Source: Cellulomonas fimi (GTDB lineage Bacteria > Actinomycetota > Actinomycetes > Actinomycetales > Cellulomonadaceae). From it: a DNA stretch of 64,000 nt. The position numbers were made by a program, and so were the translations under genes. Positions 42,512-52,721 of this stretch are shown one piece after another. The notes beneath the pieces were generated by a model. That model ran no database searches, was not told the origin of the DNA, and saw only the letters and a list, made by a program, of their open reading frames with translations. Within the stretch, counting starts at the first letter, position 1; each line of letters opens with the position of its first letter. The stretch is taken from the NCBI RefSeq assembly GCF_012952065.1, contig NZ_JABCJJ010000001.1, forward strand, positions 62,001-126,000. The letters are read 5' to 3'.

Positions 42512-45088
42512 ATGTTCGAGAGATTCACGGACCGAGCCCGCCGGGTCGTCGTCCTCGCCCAGGAAGAGGCGCGGATGCTGAACCACAACTACATCGGCAC
42601 GGAGCACATCCTGCTCGGTCTCATCCACGAGGGCGAGGGCGTCGCCGCGAAGGCGCTCGAGTCCCTCGGGATCTCGTTGGACGCCGTGCGCTCGCAGGTC
42701 CAGGAGATCATCGGCGAGGGCCAGCAGGCCCCCTCCGGGCACATCCCGTTCACGCCGCGCGCCAAGAAGGTGCTCGAGCTGTCGCTGCGCGAGGCGCTTC
42801 AGCTCGGCCACAACTACATCGGCACCGAGCACATCCTGCTCGGCCTCATCCGCGAGGGCGAGGGCGTCGCCGCCCAGGTGCTCAACAAGCTGGGCGCCGA
42901 CCTCAACCGCGTGCGCCAGCAGGTCATCCAGCTGCTCTCGGGCTACCAGGGCAAGGAGCCGGTCGCCTCGGGCGGTCCCGCCGAGGGGCAGCCGTCGGGC
43001 TCGGCGGTCCTCGACCAGTTCGGCCGCAACCTCACGCAGGCCGCCCGCGACGGCAAGCTCGACCCGGTCATCGGGCGCCAGAAGGAGATCGAGCGGGTCA
43101 TGCAGGTGCTGTCCCGCCGCACCAAGAACAACCCGGTGCTGATCGGCGAGCCCGGCGTCGGCAAGACGGCGATTGTCGAGGGTCTCGCGCAGGACATCGT
43201 GCGGGGGGACGTCCCCGAGACGCTCAAGGACAAGCAGCTCTACACGCTCGACCTGGGCGCGCTCGTGGCCGGGAGCCGGTACCGCGGTGACTTCGAGGAG
43301 CGCCTGAAGAAGGTGCTCAAGGAGATCCGCACGCGCGGCGACATCATCCTGTTCATCGACGAGATCCACACGCTCGTCGGGGCCGGTGCGGCCGAGGGCG
43401 CGATCGACGCCGCCAGCATCCTCAAGCCGATGCTCGCGCGTGGTGAGCTCCAGACGATCGGGGCGACGACGCTCGACGAGTACCGCAAGTACGTCGAGAA
43501 GGACGCGGCGCTCGAGCGACGCTTCCAGCCGATCCAGGTCGCGGAGCCGAACCTCAAGCACGCGATCGAGATCCTCAAGGGGCTGCGGGACCGGTACGAG
43601 GCGCACCACCGCGTGTCGATCACGGACGGCGCGCTCGTGGCCGCCGCGACGCTCGCGGACCGGTACGTCAACGACCGCTTCCTCCCGGACAAGGCGATCG
43701 ACCTCGTCGACGAGGCCGGCGCACGGCTGCGGATCCGCCGCATGACCGCTCCGCCGGAGCTGCGCGAGCTCGACGAGCAGATCGCCGAGGCGCGCCGCGA
43801 CAAGGAGTCGGCGATCGACGAGCAGGACTTCGAGAAGGCCGCGCGCCTGCGCGACACCGAGAAGCGGCTCGGGCTGCGCCGGGTCGAGAAGGAGAAGGCC
43901 TGGAAGTCGGGCGACCTCGACTCCGTGGCCGAGGTCGACGAGGAGCTGATCGCCGAGGTGCTGGCGCTCGCGACCGGCATCCCGGTGTTCAAGCTCACCG
44001 AGGAGGAGAGCCACCGGCTGCTCACGATGGAGCAGTCGCTGCACAAGCGCGTCGTCGGCCAGGAGGCCGCGATCAAGTCGCTGTCGCAGGCGATCCGGCG
44101 TACGCGTGCGGGCCTCAAGGACCCGAAGCGGCCCGGCGGGTCGTTCATCTTCGCGGGGCCCACGGGCGTCGGGAAGACCGAGCTCGCCAAGGCGCTCGCC
44201 GAGTTCCTGTTCGGTGACGAGAGCGCGCTGATCCAGCTCGACATGTCGGAGTTCTCGGAGAAGCACACGGTCTCGCGGCTCTTCGGCTCGCCTCCCGGGT
44301 ACGTGGGCTACGACGAGGGCGGTCAGCTCACCGAGAAGGTGCGTCGCAAGCCGTTCTCCGTCGTCCTGTTCGACGAGGTCGAGAAGGCGCACGCGGACAT
44401 CTTCAACTCGCTGCTGCAGATCCTCGAGGACGGTCACTTGACCGACTCGCAGGGCCGCGTGGTCGACTTCAAGAACACCGTGATCATCATGACCACGAAC
44501 CTCGGCACGCGGGACATCGCCAAGGGCGTGCAGACCGGCTTCCAGGCCGGCGGCGACCTGTCGACGTCGTACGAGCGCATGAAGGCGAAGGTCAACGACG
44601 AGCTCAAGCAGCACTTCCGGCCGGAGTTCCTCAACCGCGTGGACGACGTGGTCGTGTTCCCGCAGCTGTCGCAGCCCGAGATCTTCGCGATCGTCGACCT
44701 GATGATCGCCAAGCTCGACCAGCGGCTGAAGGACAAGGACATGGCGATCGAGATCACGCCCGCCGCGAAGCAGCTGCTGTCCGAGAAGGGCTACGACCCG
44801 GTCCTCGGTGCGCGGCCGCTGCGCCGGGCGATCCAGCGGGAGATCGAGGACGCGCTGTCCGAGAAGATCCTGTTCGGTGAGATCACCGCCGGTCAGCTGA
44901 TCATCGTCGACGCGGTCGGCGAGGGTCTGCTCGGGGAGTTCACGTTCCGCGGGGTTCCCAAGGGCGCGTCCGTTCCCGAGCCGGTGGCGGTCGGAGCGAT
45001 CGGGACGCCGGGATCGGGCACCGACCTGCCGCCGGCACCGCCGGCGTCGTCGTCGGGCGACCCGGGGGTGCAGCCGCAGGTCGGTTGA
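42512..45088 (+). CDS. clpC: ATP-dependent Clp protease ATP-binding subunit ClpC
   Basis: The protein has 858 residues. Two N-terminal Clp repeats contain [16 protein letters not shown]1 has GEPGVGKTA, a UVR-like coiled coil includes [12 protein letters not shown], and AAA2 has [17 protein letters not shown] loop in [12 protein letters not shown] is typical of ClpC. It unfolds substrates for ClpP. GTGAGGAG precedes ATG 42512. It is monocistronic, with a strong hairpin downstream. Confidence 0.97.
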   Translation: MFERFTDRARRVVVLAQEEARMLNHNYIGTEHILLGLIHEGEGVAAKALESLGISLDAVRSQVQEIIGEGQQAPSGHIPFTPRAKKVLELSLREALQLGHNYIGTEHILLGLIREGEGVAAQVLNKLGADLNRVRQQVIQLLSGYQGKEPVASGGPAEGQPSGSAVLDQFGRNLTQAARDGKLDPVIGRQKEIERVMQVLSRRTKNNPVLIGEPGVGKTAIVEGLAQDIVRGDVPETLKDKQLYTLDLGALVAGSRYRGDFEERLKKVLKEIRTRGDIILFIDEIHTLVGAGAAEGAIDAASILKPMLARGELQTIGATTLDEYRKYVEKDAALERRFQPIQVAEPNLKHAIEILKGLRDRYEAHHRVSITDGALVAAATLADRYVNDRFLPDKAIDLVDEAGARLRIRRMTAPPELRELDEQIAEARRDKESAIDEQDFEKAARLRDTEKRLGLRRVEKEKAWKSGDLDSVAEVDEELIAEVLALATGIPVFKLTEEESHRLLTMEQSLHKRVVGQEAAIKSLSQAIRRTRAGLKDPKRPGGSFIFAGPTGVGKTELAKALAEFLFGDESALIQLDMSEFSEKHTVSRLFGSPPGYVGYDEGGQLTEKVRRKPFSVVLFDEVEKAHADIFNSLLQILEDGHLTDSQGRVVDFKNTVIIMTTNLGTRDIAKGVQTGFQAGGDLSTSYERMKAKVNDELKQHFRPEFLNRVDDVVVFPQLSQPEIFAIVDLMIAKLDQRLKDKDMAIEITPAAKQLLSEKGYDPVLGARPLRRAIQREIEDALSEKILFGEITAGQLIIVDAVGEGLLGEFTFRGVPKGASVPEPVAVGAIGTPGSGTDLPPAPPASSSGDPGVQPQVG

Positions 45089-45125
45089 GGCGTGACGCCT
45101 GACGACTGACGCTCCGTGCGAGCGA

Positions 45126-45159
45126 CGAGAGGCTCGGACCTTCGGGTCCGGGCCTCTCG
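45126..45159 (+). terminator. Terminator of clpC
   Basis: CGAGAGGC-T-CGGACC pairs with GGTCCG-G-GCCTCTCG around a TTCG tetraloop, a very stable hairpin 37 nt after the clpC stop. Confidence 0.85.
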
Positions 45160-45203
45160 TGCTGTCGGGTGACGGCGAGGGGTGAAACCGGTCCGCGGCG
45201 CGG

Positions 45204-46679
45204 GTGAACTCCGCCCGAGGGCCGCAGCTCGAGCCTCCTCGGGCCGAACGTCCACCCGTGGATCCTGTCGGTGTCGTCCGGCGGTCGGCGGTCCGGGGCC
45301 GCTCCGACCTGCTCGGCGACCTCGGGTTCCCCGACCCGGGCCGGCCTGAGGCGGCCTCCGAGGAGCCCCCGGCGCGCGGTCGCTACATCCCGGTCGTCAC
45401 GAAGTTCTGGATCGCGGTGGTCGCCACGATCCTGTGGGTCACGCTCTCCGCCCTGATCTCGGCGCCGTGGGTGCGCGAGTTGACTCCCGTCGTCGGCGTC
45501 GTGCTCGCCTACACGATCGTCACGCTCGTGGCCTACCTGCCCGGCGCGATCGTCGCCTTCCTCGGGGCGTCCCTGCTGCTGGACCGACAACCCGCGCTCA
45601 AGGTGCGTGACCCCACGACACCGATCTCGATCGTCCTCGCGGCGCGCAACGAAGAGGCCGGGATCGACATGACGCTCCGCGCCGCCGCGCGGGCCCGGTA
45701 CGCGGGCCCGGTGACGTACGTGCTCGCGGACAACGGCTCGACCGACCGGACCGTCGAGATCGCGCGAGCGACGGCCGAGGCGCTCGGCATCGACCTCGTC
45801 GTCGTGCGCGAGCCGACCCCGGGCAAGTCGCACGCGCTCAACCGCGCGCTCGAGGGGATCACGACGCCGTACGTCATCACGGTCGACGCCGACACCCTGC
45901 TCCACGCCGACGCCCTCCGGCGCCTGATCTCCCGGCTTGAGTCCGCGCCGTCGGACACGGTGGCCGTGGCGGGGACCGTGCTGGTGCGGAACTCGCGCGC
46001 GAACCTGCTCACGCGGGTGCAGGAGTGGGACTACTACCTCGGCATCGCCGCAGTGAAGCGGATGCAGGGGCTGTACCAGGCGACGCTCGTCGCGCAGGGC
46101 GCCTTCTCGGTCTACGTGACCACGGCGGTCCGGGAGATCGGCGGGTGGCCGGACGCGATCGGCGAGGACATCGTCGTGACGTGGCGGCTCATGGAGTACG
46201 GCAACCGCGTGTTCTTCGAGCCGACGGCGGTCGCGTTCACCGACGCCCCGCTCGAGGTCACGCACTTCCTGCGGCAGCGGGCGCGGTGGGCACGTGGGAT
46301 GTTCGAGGGGATCAGCGCGGTGCCGCCGTGGAAGCAGACGCGACCGATGACCAGGTTCGTCGCCGGGATCGACCTGCTGATCCCGTTCCTCGACGTCGGG
46401 TACGTGCTGGTGTGGCTGCCCGGTGTCGTGCTCGCGCTCTTCGGGATCCCGCTCATCGTGTCGGTGTGGACGCTCGCGGTGCTGCCGATCACGCTCCTCA
46501 TGTACGGCGGCCTGCGGACGTACCAGTCGCGCTATGTGTTCGGTCCGCTGGACCTGCGGGTGCGCAAGAACCGGGTCGGGTACCTGGTGTTCCTGCTGGG
46601 GTACCAGGTCCTCTGCTCGACGGCGTCCCTCGTCGGGTACGCGCAGCACCTCGCCGGGACGTCACGCCGCTGGAAGTGA
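45204..46679 (+). CDS. Membrane glycosyltransferase, GT2 family
   Basis: The protein has 491 residues from GTG 45204; GTG 45258 (473 residues) is also possible and no strong ribosome site decides. Two membrane helices near 66-120 precede the GT-A domain with SIVLAARNEE, ADNGSTD, VDADTL (DxD) and QRARWARG (QxxRW). Three or four C-terminal helices follow (VLVWLPGVVLALFGIPL, TLAVLPITLLMYGGL). This plan is that of processive synthases such as poly-N-acetylglucosamine or hyaluronan-type enzymes. The product is not known. Confidence 0.88.
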   Translation: MNSARGPQLEPPRAERPPVDPVGVVRRSAVRGRSDLLGDLGFPDPGRPEAASEEPPARGRYIPVVTKFWIAVVATILWVTLSALISAPWVRELTPVVGVVLAYTIVTLVAYLPGAIVAFLGASLLLDRQPALKVRDPTTPISIVLAARNEEAGIDMTLRAAARARYAGPVTYVLADNGSTDRTVEIARATAEALGIDLVVVREPTPGKSHALNRALEGITTPYVITVDADTLLHADALRRLISRLESAPSDTVAVAGTVLVRNSRANLLTRVQEWDYYLGIAAVKRMQGLYQATLVAQGAFSVYVTTAVREIGGWPDAIGEDIVVTWRLMEYGNRVFFEPTAVAFTDAPLEVTHFLRQRARWARGMFEGISAVPPWKQTRPMTRFVAGIDLLIPFLDVGYVLVWLPGVVLALFGIPLIVSVWTLAVLPITLLMYGGLRTYQSRYVFGPLDLRVRKNRVGYLVFLLGYQVLCSTASLVGYAQHLAGTSRRWK

Positions 46680-46763
46680 CCGTGGGGCGTGACGCGCGGT
46701 CCGGCACGCGCCGTCGGGGTGGGAGCGGCGGGGTGGGAGCGGCAGGGTGGGAGCATCGTCCCC

Positions 46764-47279
46764 GTGCTCCACATCGTCTTCTTCTCCCCGCGCATCCCGC
46801 AGAACACCGGCAACGCGATCCGCCTCGCGGCCGTGACCGGCGCGACGCTCCACCTCGTCGAGCCGCTCGGGTTCGACCTGTCGGAGCCCAAGCTGCGCCG
46901 GGCGGGACTGGACTACCACGACCTGGCGAACGTCGTCGTGCACCGCGATCTCGAGGCGGCGTGGGCCGCGCTGCCCGAGGCGCGGGTCTTCGCCTTCGCG
47001 ACGCGCGGGACGCGGTCGTTCACCGACGTCGCGTACCGCGACGGGGACGCGCTGCTCTTCGGCCCCGAGCCGACGGGCCTGCCCGACGACGTCCTGGCGG
47101 ACCCGCGCGTCACCGACCGGGTCCGGATCCCGATGCTGGCCGGGCGACGGTCGCTCAACCTCGCCAACTCGGCCGCGCTCGGCGTGTACGAGGCGTGGCG
47201 GCAGCTCGGGTTCGCCGGCGCGGCCCCTCACGCCGAGGTGTCAGAGCCGGCCCCGTTGTCCGAGCTGGGTGAGTCCTGA
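46764..47279 (+). CDS. trmL: tRNA (cytidine/uridine-2'-O-)-methyltransferase
   Basis: The protein has 171 residues. LHIVFFSPRIPQNTGNAIRLAAVTG is the SPOUT N-terminal motif (NTGN). GPEPTGLP and IPMLAGRRSLNLANSAAL form the knotted AdoMet site. TrmL methylates the wobble ribose of tRNA-Leu. GTG 46764 directly follows a GGGTGGGAGC repeat that also supplies the ribosome site (GGGAG). Confidence 0.95.
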   Translation: MLHIVFFSPRIPQNTGNAIRLAAVTGATLHLVEPLGFDLSEPKLRRAGLDYHDLANVVVHRDLEAAWAALPEARVFAFATRGTRSFTDVAYRDGDALLFGPEPTGLPDDVLADPRVTDRVRIPMLAGRRSLNLANSAALGVYEAWRQLGFAGAAPHAEVSEPAPLSELGES

Positions 47280-47320
47280 GCGTCACGTGGTTCTGACAGC
47301 TCGCGAGGGGCGTGGGTCAG

Positions 47321-48241
47321 TCAGCCGAGGACGGCCGCGATCACGAGCAGCACCGGGACTGCGAGGGCGGTGGTGAGGACGCCGGCGTCGCGCGCGAGCG
47401 GCTGACCGCGGCCGTACTGGATCGCGTAGACGAGCACGTTCTGCGCGGTCGGCAGGGCAGCCATCGTGACGACGGCGAGCAGTGCGGGCCCCTCGAGCCC
47501 GAGCGCCCGGCCGATGACGAGCGCGAGCGCCGGGTGCACCACCTCGCGCAGCACCGCGGCCAGCGCCAGCTCGCGGCGCGGGGCGGTCCCGCCGTCCGCG
47601 CGCGGGACCGCGAGCGCCATCCCGAAGGTCAGCAGGGCGAGCGGCGCCGCCGCGGCGCCGATCAGCGCGAACGGCTCGAACACGACCTCAGGCAGCCGCC
47701 AGGGGACGGCGGCGAGCAGCAGCCCGACGAGCGAGCCGACGATGATCGGGTTCCGCAGCGTGCGCCCGACGACGCCGCGCAGGCCCGGCTTGACCGTCGC
47801 CGTGTGGGCGTCGAGCACCGAGAAGGCGATCGGCGCCAGGACCAGGAGCTGGAACAGCAGCGTCGGGACGACCGCGACGGCGTCGCCCAGCAGGTACACC
47901 GCGAGCGGGAGCCCGATGTTCCCGGCGTTGACGTAGGACGCGGTCAGCGTCCCGACGACGACGTCGGGCGCGGGCCGGTGCCACACGAGGCGCAGGACGA
48001 CCGCGGCGACGATCGCGACGACCGCCGTGCTCGACGCCGTGACGAGCGCCTGCCGCGAGATCAGCAGGTGCAGGTCGGCGTGCGCGACCGTCACGAGGAG
48101 GAGGCACGGAGTCGCGACCGCGAACGTCGCGCGCGCGAGGACCGTCTGCGCGCCCGGCCCGAGGGTCCCACGCCACCCGAGCACCCAGCCGCCGAGCACG
48201 ATGGCCGCCATGGTGCCGAGCGCCGTCACCACCGCGCCCAT
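47321..48241 (-). CDS. AEC-family transporter
   Basis: The protein has 306 residues and about ten hydrophobic segments. VTALGTMAAIVLGGWVLGW starts the protein and ASYVNAGNIGLPLAVYLLG carries the conserved N-x-G-N-x-G-L-P motif of the auxin-efflux-carrier family, which exports or imports small organic anions. ATG 48241 lies 28 nt after the AGE-family gene on the same strand, so it probably belongs to the sugar-acid operon. The frame is open far upstream only as a shadow. Confidence 0.88.
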   Translation of the reverse strand: MGAVVTALGTMAAIVLGGWVLGWRGTLGPGAQTVLARATFAVATPCLLLVTVAHADLHLLISRQALVTASSTAVVAIVAAVVLRLVWHRPAPDVVVGTLTASYVNAGNIGLPLAVYLLGDAVAVVPTLLFQLLVLAPIAFSVLDAHTATVKPGLRGVVGRTLRNPIIVGSLVGLLLAAVPWRLPEVVFEPFALIGAAAAPLALLTFGMALAVPRADGGTAPRRELALAAVLREVVHPALALVIGRALGLEGPALLAVVTMAALPTAQNVLVYAIQYGRGQPLARDAGVLTTALAVPVLLVIAAVLG

Positions 48242-48269
48242 GCTGCCCGCCCCCTGCCGTCGTCCGCCG

Positions 48270-49598
48270 TCAGGGCGCCGGCGGCTGGTCCCGCACAGCG
48301 GTCGCGAGGGCGGCGCCGAGCGGGAGCCGCGGCAGCAGCGTCGCCTGGAGCGCGTGGTAGACGTCCGCCTTGCCGGGGCGGATGGTCTCGGCCGGGCGGT
48401 TCTGCGGGTCGAGCTCGTGGTGCCACGACCCGTCGACGCGGTCGAGGAGGTGGGCGTCCGCGTAGGCCCACCAGGTGGCGTACCAGTCGCGGAACCGGTC
48501 GTCGCCGCATCCCTGCCACAGCGTGGTCGCCGCGCCGAGCGCCTCGCACAGCACCCAGTGCAGCCGCTGCCGGACCCGGGGGGTCCCGGTCCAGTCGACG
48601 GTGTACACGAAGCCGGGCGCACCGTCGACGTGCCAGCCCTCCCGGACGGCCGCGTCGAACAGCGCGACGGCGTCGTGCAGCAGGTCGTCGTCGGTCGCGT
48701 GCGGGCAGACGGACGACGCCATGCGCGCGGCCCGCACATGGAGCGCGAGCCGGCTCCACTCGAGCCAGTGGCCCATGGTCGAGCCGTACGGACGGAACGG
48801 GTCGTCCGGGGTGTCGATGTGGTGGTCGAGCAGCGGCGTCCACGCGGGGTCGAAGTGCTCGGGCAGGCGCCAGTCGTGCTCGCGCGCGAAGGCCAGCGCG
48901 CGCCGCGTGATGCGGGTCGCGCGGTCGAGCCACAGACCGTCGCCCGTCGCGGCGTACGCCGCGAGGAACGCCTCGACCGTGTGCATGTTCGAGTTCATGC
49001 CGCGGTAGTCGTCCAGCTTGCTGAAGGCGCGGTCCCACGCCTCGACCATCATCCCGGCGTCGTCGTCCCAGAAGCGGCGCTCGACCACGTCGAGGGCCTC
49101 GTCGAGCAGCTCGCGGGCGCCGGGGCGGCCGGCGACCAGGGCGCTGGAGGCGGCCAGCACGACGAACGAGTGCGGGTACGCCTGCTTGCGCTCGTCAGCC
49201 GGGGACCCGTCGTGCCCCACCGCGGTGAACCAGCCGCCGTGCGCCGCGTCGCGGAACCTGCCGCGCAGCGCTGCGACGCCGTGGTCCACGAGCGCCTCGC
49301 TGCCCTCGACACCCAGCAGCGCGCCGAGCGAGTACACGTGCGTCATGCGGCAGGTCACGTAGAGCGGCGGGGGAACCGACGGCATCACCGCGCCGCGCCG
49401 GTCGAGCCAGCCGAAGCCGCCGTCGGGCAGCGCCGCCCCGCGGCCGAACTCGAGCAGCCGGCGGGTCTCGGCGGCGAGCCACGCGTGGTGGGCGGGGGAG
49501 TCGATCGCGAACCTCGCGCGGTCCGACGGCGACAGGTCCGACGGCGACAGGTCCGACGACGCGGGATCCGACGACGCGGGGTGCCGAGCGGTGGTCAC
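48270..49598 (-). CDS. AGE-family epimerase/isomerase (YihS-like)
   Basis: The protein has 442 residues. It has the (alpha/alpha)6 barrel of N-acylglucosamine 2-epimerase relatives, with landmarks MTHVYSLGALLG, YRGMNSNMHTVEAFLAAY, RLPEHFDPAW, YGSTMGHWLEWSRL and WWAYADAHLLD. The catalytic His residues of aldose-ketose isomerases such as YihS are consistent with HTVEA and GHWLEW. It probably interconverts an aldose and a ketose, or epimerises, for the neighbouring uptake and sugar-acid genes. The N-terminus contains a short repeat (DPASSDPASSDLSPSDLSPSD region). A perfect hairpin separates it from the ABC permease genes. Confidence 0.88.
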   Translation of the reverse strand: MTTARHPASSDPASSDLSPSDLSPSDRARFAIDSPAHHAWLAAETRRLLEFGRGAALPDGGFGWLDRRGAVMPSVPPPLYVTCRMTHVYSLGALLGVEGSEALVDHGVAALRGRFRDAAHGGWFTAVGHDGSPADERKQAYPHSFVVLAASSALVAGRPGARELLDEALDVVERRFWDDDAGMMVEAWDRAFSKLDDYRGMNSNMHTVEAFLAAYAATGDGLWLDRATRITRRALAFAREHDWRLPEHFDPAWTPLLDHHIDTPDDPFRPYGSTMGHWLEWSRLALHVRAARMASSVCPHATDDDLLHDAVALFDAAVREGWHVDGAPGFVYTVDWTGTPRVRQRLHWVLCEALGAATTLWQGCGDDRFRDWYATWWAYADAHLLDRVDGSWHHELDPQNRPAETIRPGKADVYHALQATLLPRLPLGAALATAVRDQPPAP

Positions 49599-49651
49599 GA
49601 GAAGCCCTCCAGGACCGGTCGATGATCAGTGGGTTGCTCCCGAACCCGTGA

Positions 49652-49693
49652 CGTCCGAGCGCTGACGTCCTGTCGGACGTCAGCGCTCGGACG
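49652..49693 (-). terminator. Terminator between the ABC importer and the AGE gene
   Basis: This is a 19-bp perfect inverted repeat (49652-49670 with 49675-49693) around a TGTC loop, 17 nt after the permease stop. Confidence 0.85.
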
Positions 49694-49709
49694 CTGGCGG
49701 GCGCGAGGG

Positions 49710-50642
49710 TCAGTCCTCGCGGGACTCCTTGACGCGGGCGACGAGCTGGGTCGGGCTCACGTACCGCAGGGCGATGATCAGGATGACCATCATCGTCACG
49801 GTGTAGACCACCGCCATCGAGGAGACGAGCTGGCGCGCCTCACCACCGCCGGACGCCGTCATCGCGCGGTAGATCGCGACGACGAGGGTGTCGGTCTGCG
49901 GGCCGGACACCAGGTAGGTCAGCTCGAACATGCCGACCGTGCGGACCAGCACCAGGACCGAGGCGGCGAGGATCCCGGGGACCAGGAGCGGGCCGAGGAT
50001 CTTGGTGAAGACCTGCCGCATGTTCGCCCCGGACATCCGGGCCGCGTTCTCGATCGTCGGGTTGATCTGCTCGATGAACGGCGTCATGGTCATGATCACG
50101 AACGGCACCGACGGCACCAGGTTGACCAGGATCACCGCGACCAGCGAGCGGCCGAGACCGAAGTTGTACATCACGGTGGCCAGCGGGATGCCGTAGGTGA
50201 TCGGCGGCATCAGGACCGGCAGCAGGAACAGCAGCGTGATGATCCGCTTGAACGGGAAGTTCCGCCGCGCGAGCAGGTAGGCCGCGGGCACCCCGATCAG
50301 CACCGAGAGCACGATCACCACGATCGCGACCGTCAGGGTGACGCCGATGATCTGGGCCATGCCGAAGCGGTCCCACGCGCCGGTGTACCAGTCCGTCGTG
50401 AAGTTCTCGGGGAGCCACGTGTCGAACCACGGCTTGCCGAGCGAGTCCACGACGACGCTGACCAGGATCCCGATCAGGAAGATGAAGAACGCCGCCACGC
50501 CCGCCCAGACGAACCACGTCGAGGGGGACGCGACCAGTGCCTTCTCGCCGGGCGCCCGGGTGACCGAGCCCTTGCGGCGCGGCGGAGCCGGCGGGAGGTC
50601 GACCCCCGGCGCCGTGGTGTGTGCCGTGTCGGTGGCGGCCAT
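49710..50642 (-). CDS. ABC importer permease 2
   Basis: The protein has 310 residues. There are six hydrophobic segments after a polar Pro-rich N-terminus, and the cytoplasmic EAA loop reads ENAARMSGANMRQVFTKI. The sequence resembles second permeases of the polyamine/iron type importers (PotC/FbpB-like). The ATG shares one base with the stop of permease 1 (TGATG), so the two are made together. Confidence 0.92.
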   Translation of the reverse strand: MAATDTAHTTAPGVDLPPAPPRRKGSVTRAPGEKALVASPSTWFVWAGVAAFFIFLIGILVSVVVDSLGKPWFDTWLPENFTTDWYTGAWDRFGMAQIIGVTLTVAIVVIVLSVLIGVPAAYLLARRNFPFKRIITLLFLLPVLMPPITYGIPLATVMYNFGLGRSLVAVILVNLVPSVPFVIMTMTPFIEQINPTIENAARMSGANMRQVFTKILGPLLVPGILAASVLVLVRTVGMFELTYLVSGPQTDTLVVAIYRAMTASGGGEARQLVSSMAVVYTVTMMVILIIALRYVSPTQLVARVKESRED

Positions 50643-51577
50643 CAGCCCTTGCCTCCCGTCGAACCCTTGTACATGAACGACCGCCAGACCAGCACCAGGG
50701 CGATGACGACGAGCTCGACGAGCCCCATCATGATCGCGATGGTCGAGGCCATCGGGTAGTCGTTGAGCTCGCCGAAGGCCCGGTAGGCCATCAGCGCCAT
50801 CACACGTGTCTCACCCATCGCGTCACCGACGAGCCGGGCGGACGGGAAGACGCTGAACGCCAGGACGAAGGTGAGGATGAACGTCGTCGCCAGGCCGGGT
50901 GCGAGCAGCGGCAGGATGATCCGCCGGAACCGCTGGAACCAGCCCGCGCCCATGGTCTTCGCCGCGGCCTCGATCGACGGGTCGATGCCCGACAGGTAGG
51001 ACGAGATCAGGAGGAACGCGAACGGGAACCCCGAGATGACCAGCGAGAAGACCACACCCCAGTAGTTGTTGACCAGGGTGAGCGGCTGGTCGATCAGCCC
51101 GATCTGGACGAGGAACCGGTTCAGCCAGCCCTGCCTCCCGGCGAAGATCAGCAGGCCCTGCGCGGTCAGGACGGTGCCGAGCGTGATCGGCAGGACGAGC
51201 AGGATGGTCAGCGTCTTCTTGCCACGGAACTTGTGCCGCAGCTTGAAGGCCACCGGGATCGACGCCAGCACGTTGAACAGCGCGACCGGCAGGGCCAGCC
51301 GCATCGTCAGGTAGATGGAGTCGAAGATGAACGGGTCCTTGAAGAAGGCGACGTAGTTCGACCAGATCCCGGCGCCCCACTGCTCCTGCATCGCCAGCGA
51401 CGGCTGGAACGTGAGCCCGATCCCGTAGGTGAACGGGTAGATGAACAGGGCGACCGCGAACACCAGGGCCGGCACGAGCATGAGGAGCGAGGTGTCGATC
51501 CCGCGCTCGGCGAGCCTGTGCCGCCTGCTCGCCGTCGACTTCTCCGCGCGCGGACGTCGCACGGCCGGGGCACTCAT
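50642..51577 (-). CDS. ABC importer permease 1
   Basis: The protein has 311 residues. Six hydrophobic segments start with LLMLVPALVFAVALFIYPF. The EAA loop is EAAAKTMGAGWFQRFRRIILP. It forms the channel with permease 2. ATG 51577 overlaps the ATPase stop by four nt. The frame is open upstream but only as a shadow of the ATPase gene. Confidence 0.92.
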   Translation of the reverse strand: MSAPAVRRPRAEKSTASRRHRLAERGIDTSLLMLVPALVFAVALFIYPFTYGIGLTFQPSLAMQEQWGAGIWSNYVAFFKDPFIFDSIYLTMRLALPVALFNVLASIPVAFKLRHKFRGKKTLTILLVLPITLGTVLTAQGLLIFAGRQGWLNRFLVQIGLIDQPLTLVNNYWGVVFSLVISGFPFAFLLISSYLSGIDPSIEAAAKTMGAGWFQRFRRIILPLLAPGLATTFILTFVLAFSVFPSARLVGDAMGETRVMALMAYRAFGELNDYPMASTIAIMMGLVELVVIALVLVWRSFMYKGSTGGKG

Positions 51578-52716
51578 GTCCGCACCTCGAGCAGCTCGCG
51601 CTCCTCGACGGACAGCCGGGACGGGTCGATCAGGTCGGCCTTGTAGACGAGCACGCGGCTCGGGTCGGCGGTGACCTGGACCTTGCTGCCGATGGCGGGG
51701 GAGTGGTCGGAGCGCACGTGCATGCTCTGCCCCCCGGGCGTGAGGACCCCGACAGCGAACTCCCGGCCGTGGTACTCGACCACGGACACCGTGGCGTCCG
51801 ACGCGTTGCCGCCGCGCACGGGCACGGTCGGCGACGTGACGACGAGGTCCTCGGGCCGGATCGCGACCCGGACCTTCTCGCCGACGGCGACCGGCTCCAC
51901 CGCGGTACCGCGCAGGGTCAGGCCCTGACCGGTCACCGTGGCCGTGCCGTTCTCGACGCTGACGACGTCGAGGTCGAGGATGTTGCGGTAGCCCATGAAG
52001 TCGGCGACGTGCCAGTTCACGGGGTTGTTGTGCAGCTCCTCGGGGGTCCCGACCTGCTGGACCCGGCCCTCGCGCAGGACGACGAGGCGGTCGGCCATCG
52101 ACAGGGCCTCCTCCTGGTCGTGCGTCACGTAGATCGTGGTCAGGCCCAACGACTGGTGCAGCCGCCGGATCTCGCCGCGCATCTCGATGCGCAGCTTCGC
52201 GTCGAGGTTGGACAGCGGCTCGTCCATGAGCACGAGCCGCGGCTCGAGCACGACGGCGCGGGCGATCGCCACGCGCTGCTGCTGGCCGCCGGACAGCTGG
52301 CCGGGCAGCTTCTTCGCGTGCTGCTCGAGCTTGACCAGCGCGAGCGCCTCGGCGACGCGGCGCTTGATGTCGGCCTTCGCCACGCCCCGCATCTGCAGGC
52401 CGAACGCGATGTTCTTCTCGACCGTGAGGTGCGGGAAGAGGGCGTAGTTCTGGAACACCATCCCGAAGCCGCGGTTCTCCGCGGCCACGGTGTCGACGCG
52501 CTTGCCGTCGATCAGGATCTGCCCGTGGGTGAGCGGGAGGAGCCCCGCGAGGCAGTTGAGCGCGGTGGACTTCCCGCACCCCGACGGGCCGAGCAGGGCG
52601 ATGAACTCCCCTGCCCGGACCGTCAGGTCGAGGTCCACCAGCGCGTGGGCGCCCCCGAAGCTCCGACCAACCCCCTGGAGCTCGAGCGACTCGAACTTGC
52701 TGGCAGCGATAGCCAT
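51574..52716 (-). CDS. ABC importer ATPase, PotA/FbpC/UgpC type with TOBE domain
   Basis: The protein has 380 residues. Walker A is GPSGCGKSTALN, the Q-loop is FQNYALFPH, the signature is LSGGQQQRVAIARA, Walker B is LVLMDEPLSNLD, and the H-loop is YVTHDQEEA. Residues beyond about 240 form the regulatory TOBE region (VRVAIRPEDLVV). It energises the two permeases. The binding-protein gene ends 6 nt upstream, giving the order SBP-ATPase-permease-permease. Confidence 0.94.
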   Translation of the reverse strand: MAIAASKFESLELQGVGRSFGGAHALVDLDLTVRAGEFIALLGPSGCGKSTALNCLAGLLPLTHGQILIDGKRVDTVAAENRGFGMVFQNYALFPHLTVEKNIAFGLQMRGVAKADIKRRVAEALALVKLEQHAKKLPGQLSGGQQQRVAIARAVVLEPRLVLMDEPLSNLDAKLRIEMRGEIRRLHQSLGLTTIYVTHDQEEALSMADRLVVLREGRVQQVGTPEELHNNPVNWHVADFMGYRNILDLDVVSVENGTATVTGQGLTLRGTAVEPVAVGEKVRVAIRPEDLVVTSPTVPVRGGNASDATVSVVEYHGREFAVGVLTPGGQSMHVRSDHSPAIGSKVQVTADPSRVLVYKADLIDPSRLSVEERELLEVRT

Positions 52717-52721
52717 GGTGA

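Noticed and set aside
41570-44614. A 1014-codon open frame on the - strand
   Set aside because: It is antisense to dtd, the macrodomain gene and clpC, all unmistakable. Its composition is that of a shadow frame.
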